From NCBI GenBank assembly GCA_946482335.1, contig CAMLRG010000066.1, positions 1 to 27,329 on the forward strand: a stretch of DNA of 27,329 nt, read 5' to 3'. Source of the stretch: an uncultured Duganella sp. GTDB lineage: Bacteria > Pseudomonadota > Gammaproteobacteria > Burkholderiales > Burkholderiaceae. This document shows positions 8,121 to 16,456 of this stretch, piece by piece; positions within the stretch are counted from its first letter, which is position 1, and each line of letters starts with the position of its first letter. A model generated the notes under the pieces. The model was not told where the DNA came from. It made no database searches and was given only the letters and a program-made list of their open reading frames with translations. Position numbers and translations under genes: made by a program.

Positions 8121-9074
8121 ATGAGGACACTCGTCGCCGCCACCGCCATCGCACTTGCCGGCGCCGCGCAAGCCACTCCCGTCGCCTATCGCACCGTTGC
8201 AGTGGACGGCATCAATATCGCCTACCGCGAAGCCGGCGATGCCGGCAAGCCGACCGTCCTGCTGCTGCATGGCGTGCCCAGCTCGTCCCGCATGTACGAC
8301 GGACTGCTGCGCAAGCTGGGCGACCGCTACCACCTGTTAGCCCCCGATTACCCAGGATTCGGCAACAGCGACGCGCCGGACCCGGCGAAATTTGCCTACT
8401 CCTTCGACAACCTGGCGAAGGTCATGCATAAGTTCACCGATGCCGTTGGCGCCCAACGCTACGTGCTGCTGATGCAGGATTACGGCGCCCCGGTCGGCAT
8501 GCGCATGGCGCTGGCGCGGCCGCAGGCGGTGCAGGCGCTGGTGTTCCAGAACGGGAATGTGTACGAAGAAGGACTGGGCGCGATGTGGGCCAAGCGCAAG
8601 CCGTTCTGGCAGGACCGTGCGGCGCACGAGAAGGACGTCATCGCTGTGCACCAGTCAGTAGCGGCGACGCGTGCGCGGCACATTGGCAGCGACCCGGCGA
8701 TCGAAGCTTACGACCCGGATTTGTGGATGGATGAATATGCATACCTCAATCGCCCTGGCCAGGCGCGCATCCAGGCCGACCTGATGTACGATTACCAGCA
8801 CAACCTGGCGGCCTATCCCGGTTGGCAGGCCTGGCTGAAACAGCGCCAGTTGCCGACCCTGGTGGTGTGGGGCAAGCATGATCTGGCGTTCACCGTGCCG
8901 GGGGCTCAGGCCTTCAAGCGCGACAACCCTGCGGCCGAAGTACATATCCTCGATGGCGGGCACTTCGTCATGGATACGAAACTCGACGAAGTCGCCGCCA
9001 TCACCGGAGCTTTCCTCGGCAAGCTCAGTTCAGGTGCGGGTGGGTCCGCAGGTGCTGCGCCAGCAGGTCGATAA
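8121..9074 (+). CDS. Secreted alpha/beta hydrolase, paralogue of the divergent neighbour
   Basis: The 317-residue protein has a signal peptide (1-18, ending AAQA). The same landmarks as the neighbour appear in the same order: HGVPSS (50-55), DYPGFGNSD, nucleophile MQDYGAP (Asp120), GKHDLAF (Asp254) and GGHFVMD (His281). The two proteins share long stretches such as FAYSFDNLA, so they are clear paralogues. The start is supported by CTGGAGAA before ATG 8121. The last 17 residues (a Ser/Gly/Ala-rich tail after FLGKL) are read from DNA that also encodes the C-terminus of the LysR gene on the other strand, a 50-base tail-to-tail overlap, and have no counterpart in the paralogue. Substrate unknown. 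Confidence 0.88.
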   Translation: MRTLVAATAIALAGAAQATPVAYRTVAVDGINIAYREAGDAGKPTVLLLHGVPSSSRMYDGLLRKLGDRYHLLAPDYPGFGNSDAPDPAKFAYSFDNLAKVMHKFTDAVGAQRYVLLMQDYGAPVGMRMALARPQAVQALVFQNGNVYEEGLGAMWAKRKPFWQDRAAHEKDVIAVHQSVAATRARHIGSDPAIEAYDPDLWMDEYAYLNRPGQARIQADLMYDYQHNLAAYPGWQAWLKQRQLPTLVVWGKHDLAFTVPGAQAFKRDNPAAEVHILDGGHFVMDTKLDEVAAITGAFLGKLSSGAGGSAGAAPAGR

Positions 9075-9924
9075 ACTTGCGCACCTTGGAGGAGCCATAT
9101 TTGCTCTCACGGTGGAGGATGTGCACCGGCCACGGTTCCTCCTCGAATTCAGGCAGGATGACCTTCAGCTTGCCCGCTGCCAGCTCGTCGGCCATCTGGT
9201 AGGATAACAGGCGGCAGATGCCAAGGCCGTCCACGGCGGCGCGGATCGCAGCGTCGTTGCTGGTGACGGTGAAGCGGGGCTTCATGCGTATGGTGGTGGC
9301 GCCCGTCCCCTGGCCGAATTTCCATTCGACGCGCGGGGTGACGTTGCTGGCGGCGATGATCGTATGCTGCGCCAGTTCGTCCGGGTGCTGCGGTACGCCG
9401 TTGCGGGCCAGGTATTCCGGCGATGCGCACAGCACGCGCCGCATCTGGCCCACGCGCAGCGCCTTCATGCTGGAATCGGGCAAGGGCCCAAGACGGACGG
9501 CGACATCCATGCCCTCCTCAATCAGGTTGACCACGCGGTCAAGGAAGTAGGCGGTGACGTCGACTTCCGGGTACTGCTTCAGGAACCGCACGATGCAGGG
9601 CGTGACGAAGCTCTTGCCGAAAAGGACCGAGGCGGTGACCGTCAAGTTTCCTTTGGGCGTCGAGTTGACGCCCGCCGCGGCGTCGTTGGCCTCCTCGATG
9701 CTGGCGAGGATATTGCGGCAATCATCCAGGTAGCGCTGGCCTGCTTCGGTCAGACGGACGTTACGGGTGGTGCGTTGCAGCAGTTGCGCACCCAGTTTTT
9801 CTTCCAGCGCCGAGATCGCGCGTGTGATTGCCGCCGGCGACATATCCAGGCTGCGCGACGCCCCCGCAAAGCTTTCCTGTTCGCCCACGGCGACGAACAC
9901 CGTCATCAAGTGCATTTGATCCAT
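9025..9924 (-). CDS. LysR-family transcriptional regulator
   Basis: The 299-residue protein has a classical N-terminal winged helix (residues 1-60: MTVFVAVGEQESFAGASRSL, then SPAAITRAISALEEKLGAQLLQR, split here for length) and a periplasmic-binding-protein-like effector domain (about 90-295). The start at ATG 9922-9924 follows AGGAGG at a good distance; an upstream in-frame start would add nine residues. Its 3' end overlaps the second hydrolase by 50 bases, tail to tail. By position it may control the hydrolases, the small membrane protein gene upstream, or itself. LysR proteins usually bind T-N11-A palindromes, and such palindromes lie just upstream of its start. Confidence 0.93.
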   Translation of the reverse strand: MDQMHLMTVFVAVGEQESFAGASRSLDMSPAAITRAISALEEKLGAQLLQRTTRNVRLTEAGQRYLDDCRNILASIEEANDAAAGVNSTPKGNLTVTASVLFGKSFVTPCIVRFLKQYPEVDVTAYFLDRVVNLIEEGMDVAVRLGPLPDSSMKALRVGQMRRVLCASPEYLARNGVPQHPDELAQHTIIAASNVTPRVEWKFGQGTGATTIRMKPRFTVTSNDAAIRAAVDGLGICRLLSYQMADELAAGKLKVILPEFEEEPWPVHILHRESKYGSSKVRKFIDLLAQHLRTHPHLN

Positions 9925-9967
9925 TCGAATCCTCCTCGCAGGATCGTACACTTGATGGGGCCCGGGT

Positions 9968-9992
9968 GGGACAATTTGTCCCTATGTAGGGA
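9968..9992. promoter_or_regulatory. Overlapping double palindrome, candidate LysR operator
   Basis: GGGACAATTTGTCCC (9968-9982) is a perfect palindrome around a single central base. TCCCTATGTAGGGA (9979-9992) is perfect around two bases, and the two share TCCC. They lie 43 bases upstream of the LysR start and 72 bases upstream of the small membrane protein gene, in the only shared promoter space. Two alternative half-site pairings could allow the shifted binding known for LysR regulators. Confidence 0.55.
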
Positions 9993-10063
9993 AATCGCTT
10001 TCAAGTAGTATCCGTCTGGCAGTTGAAGGAGTCAGCGTCAAGTAACAGCCAGGAAATACTCAA

Positions 10064-10309
10064 ATGATGGAATGGATCCCTATAGTCTTAGTTGCGTTCA
10101 AGGTCCTCGTGCTCGGCACGGGCATGTTCTTCGCCATCAAGTGGCATTACGATCAAGGGGCGAAGGAGCAGACGAAGGCAATGGAGAGGCGCGCGCTGCT
10201 ACGTGCGGGCGGCAAGGTCGCCGCAGGCTTCGCGCTCTCGCTCACAGCCCTGGGGCTCGTCACCATCGCATGCAGCAGGATGCTCGGCCTGGATTTGGCC
10301 TTCCCATGA
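10064..10309 (+). CDS. Small membrane protein, two predicted transmembrane helices
   Basis: The 81-residue protein has hydrophobic helices at about residues 5-25 (IPIVLVAFKVLVLGTGMFFAI) and 52-75, joined by a strongly basic and acidic loop (DQGAKEQTKAMERRALLR). The positive charges predict the loop on the cytoplasmic side. AGGAAA precedes tandem ATG codons at 10064 and 10067; either could be used. No family is recognised. It is divergent from LysR with a palindromic intergenic region, so LysR control is plausible. Coding status rests on the ribosome site and the coherent membrane topology. Confidence 0.6.
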   Translation: MMEWIPIVLVAFKVLVLGTGMFFAIKWHYDQGAKEQTKAMERRALLRAGGKVAAGFALSLTALGLVTIACSRMLGLDLAFP

Positions 10310-10332
10310 TGCGGCAGCAATTCCACGACTGA

Positions 10333-10347
10333 GGCGGCTGAACCGCC
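10333..10347. terminator. Short GC hairpin between convergent genes
   Basis: GGCGG CTGAA CCGCC forms a 5-bp stem between the stops of the small membrane protein gene and the SDR gene. There is no U-tract on either side, so it is only a weak bidirectional terminator candidate. Confidence 0.25.
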
Positions 10348-10353
10348 CTTCGC

Positions 10354-11109
10354 TCACACGCCGGCGGCGGGATGTCCCACCAACGCCAGCGCATCCGCAC
10401 CAGCCGCAAAGCGCAACCGTTCGGAAGCGTCATTGGCAGCCGCCCAAACGGCTTCCGCTACGTCGCTCTCCCTGGTCACTGCCTCCACGTTGGAAAAGCC
10501 AGCAAACACTCGCTTTGCGAATGGTTCGTAGGCGGCTGGGATCAGCCCCTGCATGCGCTGCTGGCCATTGGCCGTGAAGCTGGTTGTGGGACCATATCCA
10601 GGCTCGACCAGTTTGGCGCGGATACCGAACTCTTGGAGTTCCAGTTCCAGCGACTCGGTAAAGCCCTCAATGGCGGTCTTGCTGGCTGTGTAGGCGGCCA
10701 CCAGAGGGAACGGAGCCAAAGTTGCGCTGGACGTTACATTGACGATGACACCTTCACGGCGCTGCCGGAATTGTGGAATGACCGCCTGGCACATGGCCAT
10801 GACGCCGAAGGTGTTGGTTTCGAAAATCTCGCGAACAGTGGGCATGGGCGTCGCTTCAAACGCGCCGAACAGGCCCAGGCCTGCGTTGTTTACGAGCACG
10901 TCGATTGGCCCTGCTTCGTGCAATGCCCGCGCGATGCTGTCGGCATCGGTGACGTCCAGCTTCAAAACCCGCAGATTGCCCGATGCCTCGAAAAGATCGT
11001 GGCGCGGTGTGCGCATGGTGGCAATAACCTTCCAGCCTTGCGACAAAAAATGACGGGCGGTTTCAAGGCCATAACCGGACGAGCAGCCGGTGATCAGTAC
11101 AGTTCGCAT
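10354..11109 (-). CDS. Short-chain dehydrogenase/reductase (SDR)
   Basis: The 251-residue protein is a classical SDR: nucleotide-binding TGCSSGYG (8-15), NNAG (74-77), catalytic Ser127, and YTASK with Tyr140 and Lys144 at the usual spacing. It would be a cytoplasmic NAD(P)-dependent oxidoreductase; an Arg at the end of strand 2 (MRTPRHD) hints at NADP. The substrate cannot be read. ATG 11107-11109 is preceded by GGAGAATGAA. The gene is divergent from an AraC regulator with only 79 bases between, a common arrangement in which the regulator controls the SDR. Confidence 0.93.
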   Translation of the reverse strand: MRTVLITGCSSGYGLETARHFLSQGWKVIATMRTPRHDLFEASGNLRVLKLDVTDADSIARALHEAGPIDVLVNNAGLGLFGAFEATPMPTVREIFETNTFGVMAMCQAVIPQFRQRREGVIVNVTSSATLAPFPLVAAYTASKTAIEGFTESLELELQEFGIRAKLVEPGYGPTTSFTANGQQRMQGLIPAAYEPFAKRVFAGFSNVEAVTRESDVAEAVWAAANDASERLRFAAGADALALVGHPAAGV

Positions 11110-11188
11110 TTCATTCTCCAAGTGTGAGTTGACTCGGAGAGAACAATATAGGAAGCTGGAAGGACTTTCGATAACCAAGAGTCCAGCA
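11110..11188. promoter_or_regulatory. Divergent promoter gap, SDR / AraC regulator
   Basis: This 79-base gap carries both promoters. It contains GAGTTGACTC, a 10-base inverted repeat holding a TTGACT hexamer, and the arms GGACT (11162-11166) and AGTCC (11180-11184) just before the regulator start, a possible autoregulatory site. No convincing -35/-10 pair was found. Confidence 0.3.
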
Positions 11189-12109
11189 ATGTTTAGCCAA
11201 AGTCCGGAAACATCCGACCCACTTTCGGAGCTGGTCAAGCTTTTGAAGCCCCATGCCGTATTTGCCAACATTATTAGCGGCAAAGGGAACTGGGCTGTCC
11301 GTTACTCCGAATATGGTTCCCCGAGCTTCTGCATCATGTTGGATGGCAGCTGCCTGCTGTCAGTCGACGGCCATGAGCCAGTTGACATTGCCGCGGGTGA
11401 CTTCATCCTCTTGCCCGCCACGCCAGCCTTTACGATTTCGAGTCACGCACCAGCACCTCCGGTCTTCCTGGACCCGGACAAAGTAGCGAATGAACGCAGG
11501 GAATTGCGTTATGGCGAGCGTGATGGTGCTCCCGATATGCGCTCGCTGGGTGGAGCTTTCCTGTTCGATTGCCACGATTCAGCGATACTCGTATCACTTT
11601 TGCCCAGCGTCGTGCATGTGCGGGACTCAGCCCGCCTGCGCTTGCTGGTGGATATGGTTGGAGAAGAGTCCTCCGAACCAAAGCCTGGAAGTGAATTTGT
11701 GCTTTCGCGCCTGGCGGAGCTCCTGTTGGACGAGGCCATGCGATCATCCACGACAGGCAATGCACCACCTGGACTACTGCGCGGCCTGGGAGACGCGCGG
11801 ATTGCGCCCGCGCTGGCGGCAATGCATGCGCGGGTTGACCACGCGTGGACGATCGACCAATTGGCAAAGATCGCGGCGCTGTCCCGCTCGTCCTTCTTCG
11901 ATCGTTTCAATCGTTTGGTTGGAAAAGCACCGATGGACTACCTTCTGGCGTGGAGAATGGAGATCGCAAAGAACCTGCTGCGCGCCCATGAATTATCCGT
12001 GGCCGAAATCGCAGAACGGATTGGCTACGGCTCTTCCAGCGCATTCAGCGTCGCGTTCAGCAGGCAGGTGGGGCAGCCGCCAAGCGTGTATGCTCAACCT
12101 TCCACTTGA
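11189..12109 (+). CDS. AraC-family transcriptional regulator with cupin sensor domain
   Basis: The 306-residue protein has an N-terminal cupin-like domain (about 20-180: SFCIMLDGSCLLSVDGHEPV, then DIAAGDFILLP) of the type found in AraC regulators of SDR/oxidoreductase genes. The C-terminal double helix-turn-helix (about 215-303) contains TIDQLAKIAALSRSSFFDRF and VAEIAERIGYGSSSAFSVAF. I chose ATG 11189 because an upstream in-frame ATG at 11090 would run into the SDR coding region. Its last 16 bases overlap the end of the LacI gene, tail to tail. It likely regulates the divergent SDR gene; no terminator separates it from lacI. Confidence 0.9.
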   Translation: MFSQSPETSDPLSELVKLLKPHAVFANIISGKGNWAVRYSEYGSPSFCIMLDGSCLLSVDGHEPVDIAAGDFILLPATPAFTISSHAPAPPVFLDPDKVANERRELRYGERDGAPDMRSLGGAFLFDCHDSAILVSLLPSVVHVRDSARLRLLVDMVGEESSEPKPGSEFVLSRLAELLLDEAMRSSTTGNAPPGLLRGLGDARIAPALAAMHARVDHAWTIDQLAKIAALSRSSFFDRFNRLVGKAPMDYLLAWRMEIAKNLLRAHELSVAEIAERIGYGSSSAFSVAFSRQVGQPPSVYAQPST

Positions 12110-13182
12110 GGGTGGTGTCCATGATCACCACGATCAGGCGATCCTTCCGACGATTCGCGCTTGATCAGTGTGTACGGCAGCAATTTGTGCTGCACCCCGG
12201 AGACCTCGCCCGCGCGCCGGTTACGGATCAACTCCACCATCAAATCCACCGCGGCCCGTGCCATATCACCGATAGGCTGGCGGATGGTGGTCAACTCCGG
12301 CCAGACCGTGGTGGCGACCGGCGTATCGTCGAAACCGCAAATGGCGATGTCCCGCGGCACATCCAGGTGCATGCCGTGCGCCACCGCGACGGCGCCCGCC
12401 GCCATATCATCATTGGCGGCAAAGATCGCGCCGGGCCGGGATTTCTTACTCAGGAGCTGGCGCGCCGCCTCCAGGCCGGAACGGTAAGTGAACAGGCCAG
12501 GCGCCACCCGCGCAGGCGCGACCGGCAGGCCGGCTTCTTCCATCGCATCCAGATAGGCCTGGTAGCGCAACTGCGCCGGGGTGTGCTTCGGGTCGCCCTG
12601 AATGAAGGCTATGTCCTTGTGGCCCAACGACATCAGGTAACGCATCATGTCGCGCGCACCGGCATAGTCGTCGATACGCACGGCCGACGTGGTGGGCGAA
12701 GGACGGCCGGTTGCAATCGCCACGGTTGGAATGCCGATCTGGTCGAGCTGTTTCAACACGGTTTTCGCGTCGCACAAGGGCGGCGGGACCAGGATCCCGT
12801 CCGCTCCATTAGCAATCAGGCGGGCGACGGCGGCGCGCTGCCCGCGCATATCGTCGCAATGTTCCAGGATCAACTGGCTGCCGGTCTGGCTGCAGCGGTC
12901 CATCGCGCCGACCAAGAAGGCGCTAAGGTAGGCCGCACTGGGGTTGCTGTACAACAGGCCGATGCCCATGGTACCCACGCGCGCCGCGCGCGCAGCCGTG
13001 TTGACCTGGTAGTTCAGGGACTCGACGGCGGCCATCACTTTGGCGCGCGTCACGTCCGACACATGCGCATTGCCATTCATCACGCGCGACACGGTCATGG
13101 CCGATACGCCCGCGAGCTTGGCCACGTCATAAATCGTTGCGCTGCTTTGAGCGCGTTCGGGTTTCCTCGTCACCGGTAGCAT
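12094..13182 (-). CDS. LacI-family transcriptional repressor of the glycosidase locus
   Basis: The 362-residue protein starts with the LacI helix-turn-helix and hinge (residues 16-62: TIYDVAKLAGVSAMTVSRVM, NYQVNTAARA), followed by a type I periplasmic-binding-protein sugar-sensor domain (GILVPPP, FAANDDMAAGA, ICGFDDTP). AAGGGAAC precedes the ATG at 13180-13182. The gene stands downstream of the TonB receptor on the same strand but behind a strong terminator, so it has its own promoter. The last residues, rich in Gly, Asp and His, overlap the AraC gene. It is the natural candidate to control the downstream-to-upstream block 13376-27329; the inducer would be an oligosaccharide breakdown product. 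Role is inferred from family and position. Confidence 0.93.
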   Translation of the reverse strand: MLPVTRKPERAQSSATIYDVAKLAGVSAMTVSRVMNGNAHVSDVTRAKVMAAVESLNYQVNTAARAARVGTMGIGLLYSNPSAAYLSAFLVGAMDRCSQTGSQLILEHCDDMRGQRAAVARLIANGADGILVPPPLCDAKTVLKQLDQIGIPTVAIATGRPSPTTSAVRIDDYAGARDMMRYLMSLGHKDIAFIQGDPKHTPAQLRYQAYLDAMEEAGLPVAPARVAPGLFTYRSGLEAARQLLSKKSRPGAIFAANDDMAAGAVAVAHGMHLDVPRDIAICGFDDTPVATTVWPELTTIRQPIGDMARAAVDLMVELIRNRRAGEVSGVQHKLLPYTLIKRESSEGSPDRGDHGHHPQVEG

Positions 13183-13231
13183 GTTCCCTTGCTGGCCGCC
13201 GCCGTTATTACGATTACGCGGCTGATTTTCT

Positions 13232-13256
13232 GTCGGCGGCTCGTATTATAGCCGAC
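13232..13256 (-). promoter_or_regulatory. lacI promoter: TATAAT box inside an inverted repeat
   Basis: On the minus strand TATAAT (13245-13250) lies 62 bases before the lacI ATG and is flanked by GTCGGC (13232-13237) and GCCGAC (13251-13256) in inverted orientation. A repressor bound here would cover the -10 box, which suggests autoregulation. The -35 element is poor. Confidence 0.4.
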
Positions 13257-13320
13257 CGTTATTTCTTCTACACTGGCACCACCGCGCCCGGATCCAAGGC
13301 GGCAACAGCGCTTCGCCCAC

Positions 13321-13362
13321 AAAAAACGGCATGGCCGGCCGCGGATGCGGACGGCCATGCCG
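13321..13362 (-). terminator. Intrinsic terminator of the TonB receptor operon
   Basis: On the minus strand CGGCATGGCCG (13352-13362) pairs perfectly with CGGCCATGCCG (13327-13337) as an 11-bp stem. Six U residues follow directly (13321-13326). It lies 14 bases after the TGA of the receptor gene and closes the operon before lacI. Confidence 0.9.
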
Positions 13363-13375
13363 GTGCTTGCACTGG

Positions 13376-16354
13376 TCAGAACTTGTAGCGCAGGCCGGCG
13401 CTGAACACGCGGCCGTTGAGGTAGTGCGAGTACTCCCGGTTCGTTTCGCCGGTCAGCACTTCGCCAGTGTAGCGGTTCGGTGCCTTGTTCGTGAGGTTCG
13501 ACGCGCTGAGGGCGAGGGTCAGGTGATCGTCGATCGCGTAGCTGAGCGATGCGTCGAGCAGACCGTAGGAACCAATGTAAGTACTGAACATCGGCGTGAG
13601 TGCGTTGTAACTCCGGGCCTGGGACGAACGCCAGGTGTACACGACGCGGGCCGACAGCTTGTTGTCCTCGTACATGCCGGTGAGGCTGTAGCTGTTCTTG
13701 GAGGCCAGGAACTGCTGCGTCTTGAGGAAGACCGGCGCCGTCGTGGTGCCAATATTGAGCGGGGCGGAAGTATCGACATACGTATAGGATCCCGATACAC
13801 CGAAGTTCTTCAGCCAGCTATCCATGTCGTTGAAGAACCATTGCCCGGACAATTCCACGCCGCGCGCATAGCCCTTCGCGGCATTGACGTTCCTCGAGAC
13901 CAGGTATTGGCCGTTGGAGCAGCCGTTGCTGCCAGGGTAAGCCGGCGCATTCGCCACCGTCATGCAATTCGAGAGGGTGCTGAAGAAGCCGTCGATGTCC
14001 TTGTTGAACAGGCCAAGCGCCACGTAGTTCGTCGGGCTGAAATAGCGCTCGAGCGAGAGGTCGTAGCTGTCGGCCACCTGTGGGCGCAGATCCGGGTTGC
14101 CCATGTTGCCGGTGCCGTCAGCCCTGACCGAGACGTTCGGATTCAGCGCAGGCAGATCAGGACGGGTCATGCCGCGGCCGTAGCCGAAGCGGGCTATGAA
14201 GTCCTGCGCGATGTCGTAGGTGGCGTTGAACGACGGCAGGACATTCGTGTAGGTCGTCTGCTTCGTCAGGTCGACCACTGGGGACGACGGCTGGGTCGCG
14301 TCGGCGAGGACGCGCGCGGTCGCCAGGGACTTGGTGCGGACCACGCGCACGCCGGCATTACCCTTGAGGCGATCGTCGAACGCCGAGAAGTCGGTGGAGA
14401 CGTAGCCGGCCAGCGTTTTCTCATTGAGGTAACGGCGATTCAGCTGGTTCTCGACGTAGCTGCCCTCGGGTAGGATACCCGACTGCGGGAATTGTCCGGC
14501 AACCTGGTTGCCCAGCAGCGCGTCCGGCTGGTACACAACATAGCCGCCCGCATAGCCGTTCTTGCCGTCCAGGAGGTTGCCCGGCGCCTGCTCCAGGACG
14601 CCCGACTTGGTCGCGGCGGAAATCGCGTTCGAGTAATCGGCGGCGAGCGGCTTGCCGTCCGTCGTCAACCACCTGCCACCGTTGTAGGGAGTCTTGTCAT
14701 AGAACCGGCTGGTCTGATGCGCAAAGCGCGTGCCGAACTTCAACTTGCTGAAGAAACCGTCCTCGAACGTATAGGCGCCGCTGAGCGCGGTCGCCGCGCC
14801 ATTGTCGTCGTATTCATGGTAGGCGTCGCCGCTGTATGTCTGGAAAACGAAGTTTGCTGGATCGGCGAAATTGCTGCCGCTAAATTTCGTGTAGTGGCCA
14901 TCCTTCCAGTTTTCGCTGACGCGGGAAATATCCCAGAATTTGCCGGGTGCGTTGACCATCTGGACACGGCGGTTATCCTTGGTGCGGTCCGCCCTGATGT
15001 AGGAGACATCGCCTTTGAGCGACAGTGCGGAGGTCGGGCTCCACTCGACGCCCGTGGCGCCGATCCAGGTCGTGTACGGGCTGTGCTCATCGCCGCCCCA
15101 GGTACCGATCTGCTGGTTCAGGAAAGTGCCGCTACCAACACGTTGGGTGGTCAGGACGTCGTCGCTGCCGCCATTGAAGTTGCGGTTGACCATGCTCTCG
15201 GTGATGTTGAACGGCGCAAGCGTCAGGTTCTGGACGTTGCCTGCATAGTTGCTGTTCACGCGGATGAAGCGATAATTCTGGTGGTACAGGTAATGGGTGT
15301 AGTTACCTTCGGCGTAAAAGCGCAAGGTATTGCTGACGCGATAATCGGCCGCGAGGTTCAGGCCTTTGCGCTCGCGCATGATGGTTTCTTCAGCGGGCCA
15401 GGTACCGGTACCGTTGAAGGAGATGATATCGGCGGCCTGCGCGGGGGTCAGCGCGGCCGTGTTCGGCATTTGGGCGCCAACAGTGGCCGAGGTCGCTTGC
15501 AACGGCACGGGCGCCAGGTAAGTGATGTCGTTGCGGCCGACATACTTCGACATCGGCTGGGCCGGGTTGTTGCCCGTGTTCGCGGCCGCCAGGCTCGCGT
15601 ATTCGGCGCTATCGCCACGGATCTTGCGCCGGTAATCCGGACCGGTCCCTGCGCCGGTACTGTCGGAGCGGCCGGTGCTCTTCTGGTAGGCAACCGCGGC
15701 CATCACGCCGATGCGCGAACCGCCGCCGAGATCGAAGCGGTTGGCGAGCAGGCCGAACAGTTCAGGATCCTTCTTCCGGGCCAGATCGTTGTAGCGCATG
15801 TTGCCGTTCAGCGAGGCGGTGAAGCCCTTGAAATCGCTCGGATTGCGGGTGCGCACGTTGACCAGGCCACCGATGCCGCCTTCGATGTGCTCGGCGGAAG
15901 GGTTCTTGTAGACGTCGACGCCGGTGATCATGGATGGAATCGCGTCTTCGATGTTGAATTCGCGGGAGCCGGCGGTGAAATAGGCGCGTCCGTTGACTTG
16001 CGCCGAGGTCTGGCCCGACAGGCCGCGAATGGTCAGGCCGGAGCCGGACCCACCCGGCGAAGCGCCTTCGCCGCCGTAGCGGTAACCCTGCACGCCAGGC
16101 AGGCGTGTGAGCGTTTCGGCGACGTTAGGATCGGGCAGCTTGCCGATGTCTTCGGCAGTGATGGAGTCGACGACTTCCATCGTGTTCTTCTTGATCGACA
16201 CGGCCGATTGCGCGCTGGCGCGGATGCCGGTCACCAAGATCACATTTTCTCCCCCCTGGGCCTGCGCCAGCGCGCATGGCGCCACCATCAGGCTCTGCCC
16301 TACCGCCAGTGCCAGCGCGGCGACCTGGGCGGAAGTTCTTGCTTTCGAGTTCAT
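13376..16354 (-). CDS. TonB-dependent outer-membrane receptor, oligosaccharide type
   Basis: The 992-residue product has a signal peptide (about 1-31, ending ALAQA). The start of the mature part, VILVTGIRASAQSAVSIKKN, is typical of the Caulobacter/Xanthomonas branch of TonB-dependent receptors that import plant oligosaccharides. The plug domain follows (about 45-175: ITAEDIGKLPDPNVAETLTR, TIRGLSGQTSAQVNGR, IPSMITGVDVYKNPSAEHIE). A long beta-barrel follows, and the chain ends in the outer-membrane signature LRYKF. GGAGAT precedes the ATG. It is the only transporter gene in the locus; an inner-membrane permease is not present. The ligand is inferred to be a product of the neighbouring enzymes. 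Confidence 0.94.
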   Translation of the reverse strand: MNSKARTSAQVAALALAVGQSLMVAPCALAQAQGGENVILVTGIRASAQSAVSIKKNTMEVVDSITAEDIGKLPDPNVAETLTRLPGVQGYRYGGEGASPGGSGSGLTIRGLSGQTSAQVNGRAYFTAGSREFNIEDAIPSMITGVDVYKNPSAEHIEGGIGGLVNVRTRNPSDFKGFTASLNGNMRYNDLARKKDPELFGLLANRFDLGGGSRIGVMAAVAYQKSTGRSDSTGAGTGPDYRRKIRGDSAEYASLAAANTGNNPAQPMSKYVGRNDITYLAPVPLQATSATVGAQMPNTAALTPAQAADIISFNGTGTWPAEETIMRERKGLNLAADYRVSNTLRFYAEGNYTHYLYHQNYRFIRVNSNYAGNVQNLTLAPFNITESMVNRNFNGGSDDVLTTQRVGSGTFLNQQIGTWGGDEHSPYTTWIGATGVEWSPTSALSLKGDVSYIRADRTKDNRRVQMVNAPGKFWDISRVSENWKDGHYTKFSGSNFADPANFVFQTYSGDAYHEYDDNGAATALSGAYTFEDGFFSKLKFGTRFAHQTSRFYDKTPYNGGRWLTTDGKPLAADYSNAISAATKSGVLEQAPGNLLDGKNGYAGGYVVYQPDALLGNQVAGQFPQSGILPEGSYVENQLNRRYLNEKTLAGYVSTDFSAFDDRLKGNAGVRVVRTKSLATARVLADATQPSSPVVDLTKQTTYTNVLPSFNATYDIAQDFIARFGYGRGMTRPDLPALNPNVSVRADGTGNMGNPDLRPQVADSYDLSLERYFSPTNYVALGLFNKDIDGFFSTLSNCMTVANAPAYPGSNGCSNGQYLVSRNVNAAKGYARGVELSGQWFFNDMDSWLKNFGVSGSYTYVDTSAPLNIGTTTAPVFLKTQQFLASKNSYSLTGMYEDNKLSARVVYTWRSSQARSYNALTPMFSTYIGSYGLLDASLSYAIDDHLTLALSASNLTNKAPNRYTGEVLTGETNREYSHYLNGRVFSAGLRYKF

Positions 16355-16445
16355 ACAGCTATCTCCGTTATTTTCATAAAATGGACGGCAAAGCGCTATC
16401 GTGGCAGCTTTCCCGTATCGTTACCAGCCTGACAGGCAGAGGCGA

Positions 16446-16453
16446 AAACGTTT
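16446..16453. promoter_or_regulatory. AAACGTTT, candidate LacI-type operator upstream of TonB receptor
   Basis: A perfect 8-bp palindrome with a central CG, the usual core of LacI-family operators. It lies 92 bases upstream of the receptor ATG, in the 102-base gap after the GH43 gene. A second CG-centred palindrome, AGCGCT, lies at 16391-16396. The adjacent LacI gene makes this a reasonable target, but an 8-mer can occur by chance. Confidence 0.4.
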
Positions 16454-16456
16454 GGC

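Noticed and set aside
14492..16432. A 646-codon open frame on the plus strand opposite the TonB receptor gene
   Set aside because: It mirrors the GC-rich codon pattern of the receptor gene, has no recognisable domain and no ribosome site; the opposite strand shows a complete receptor.
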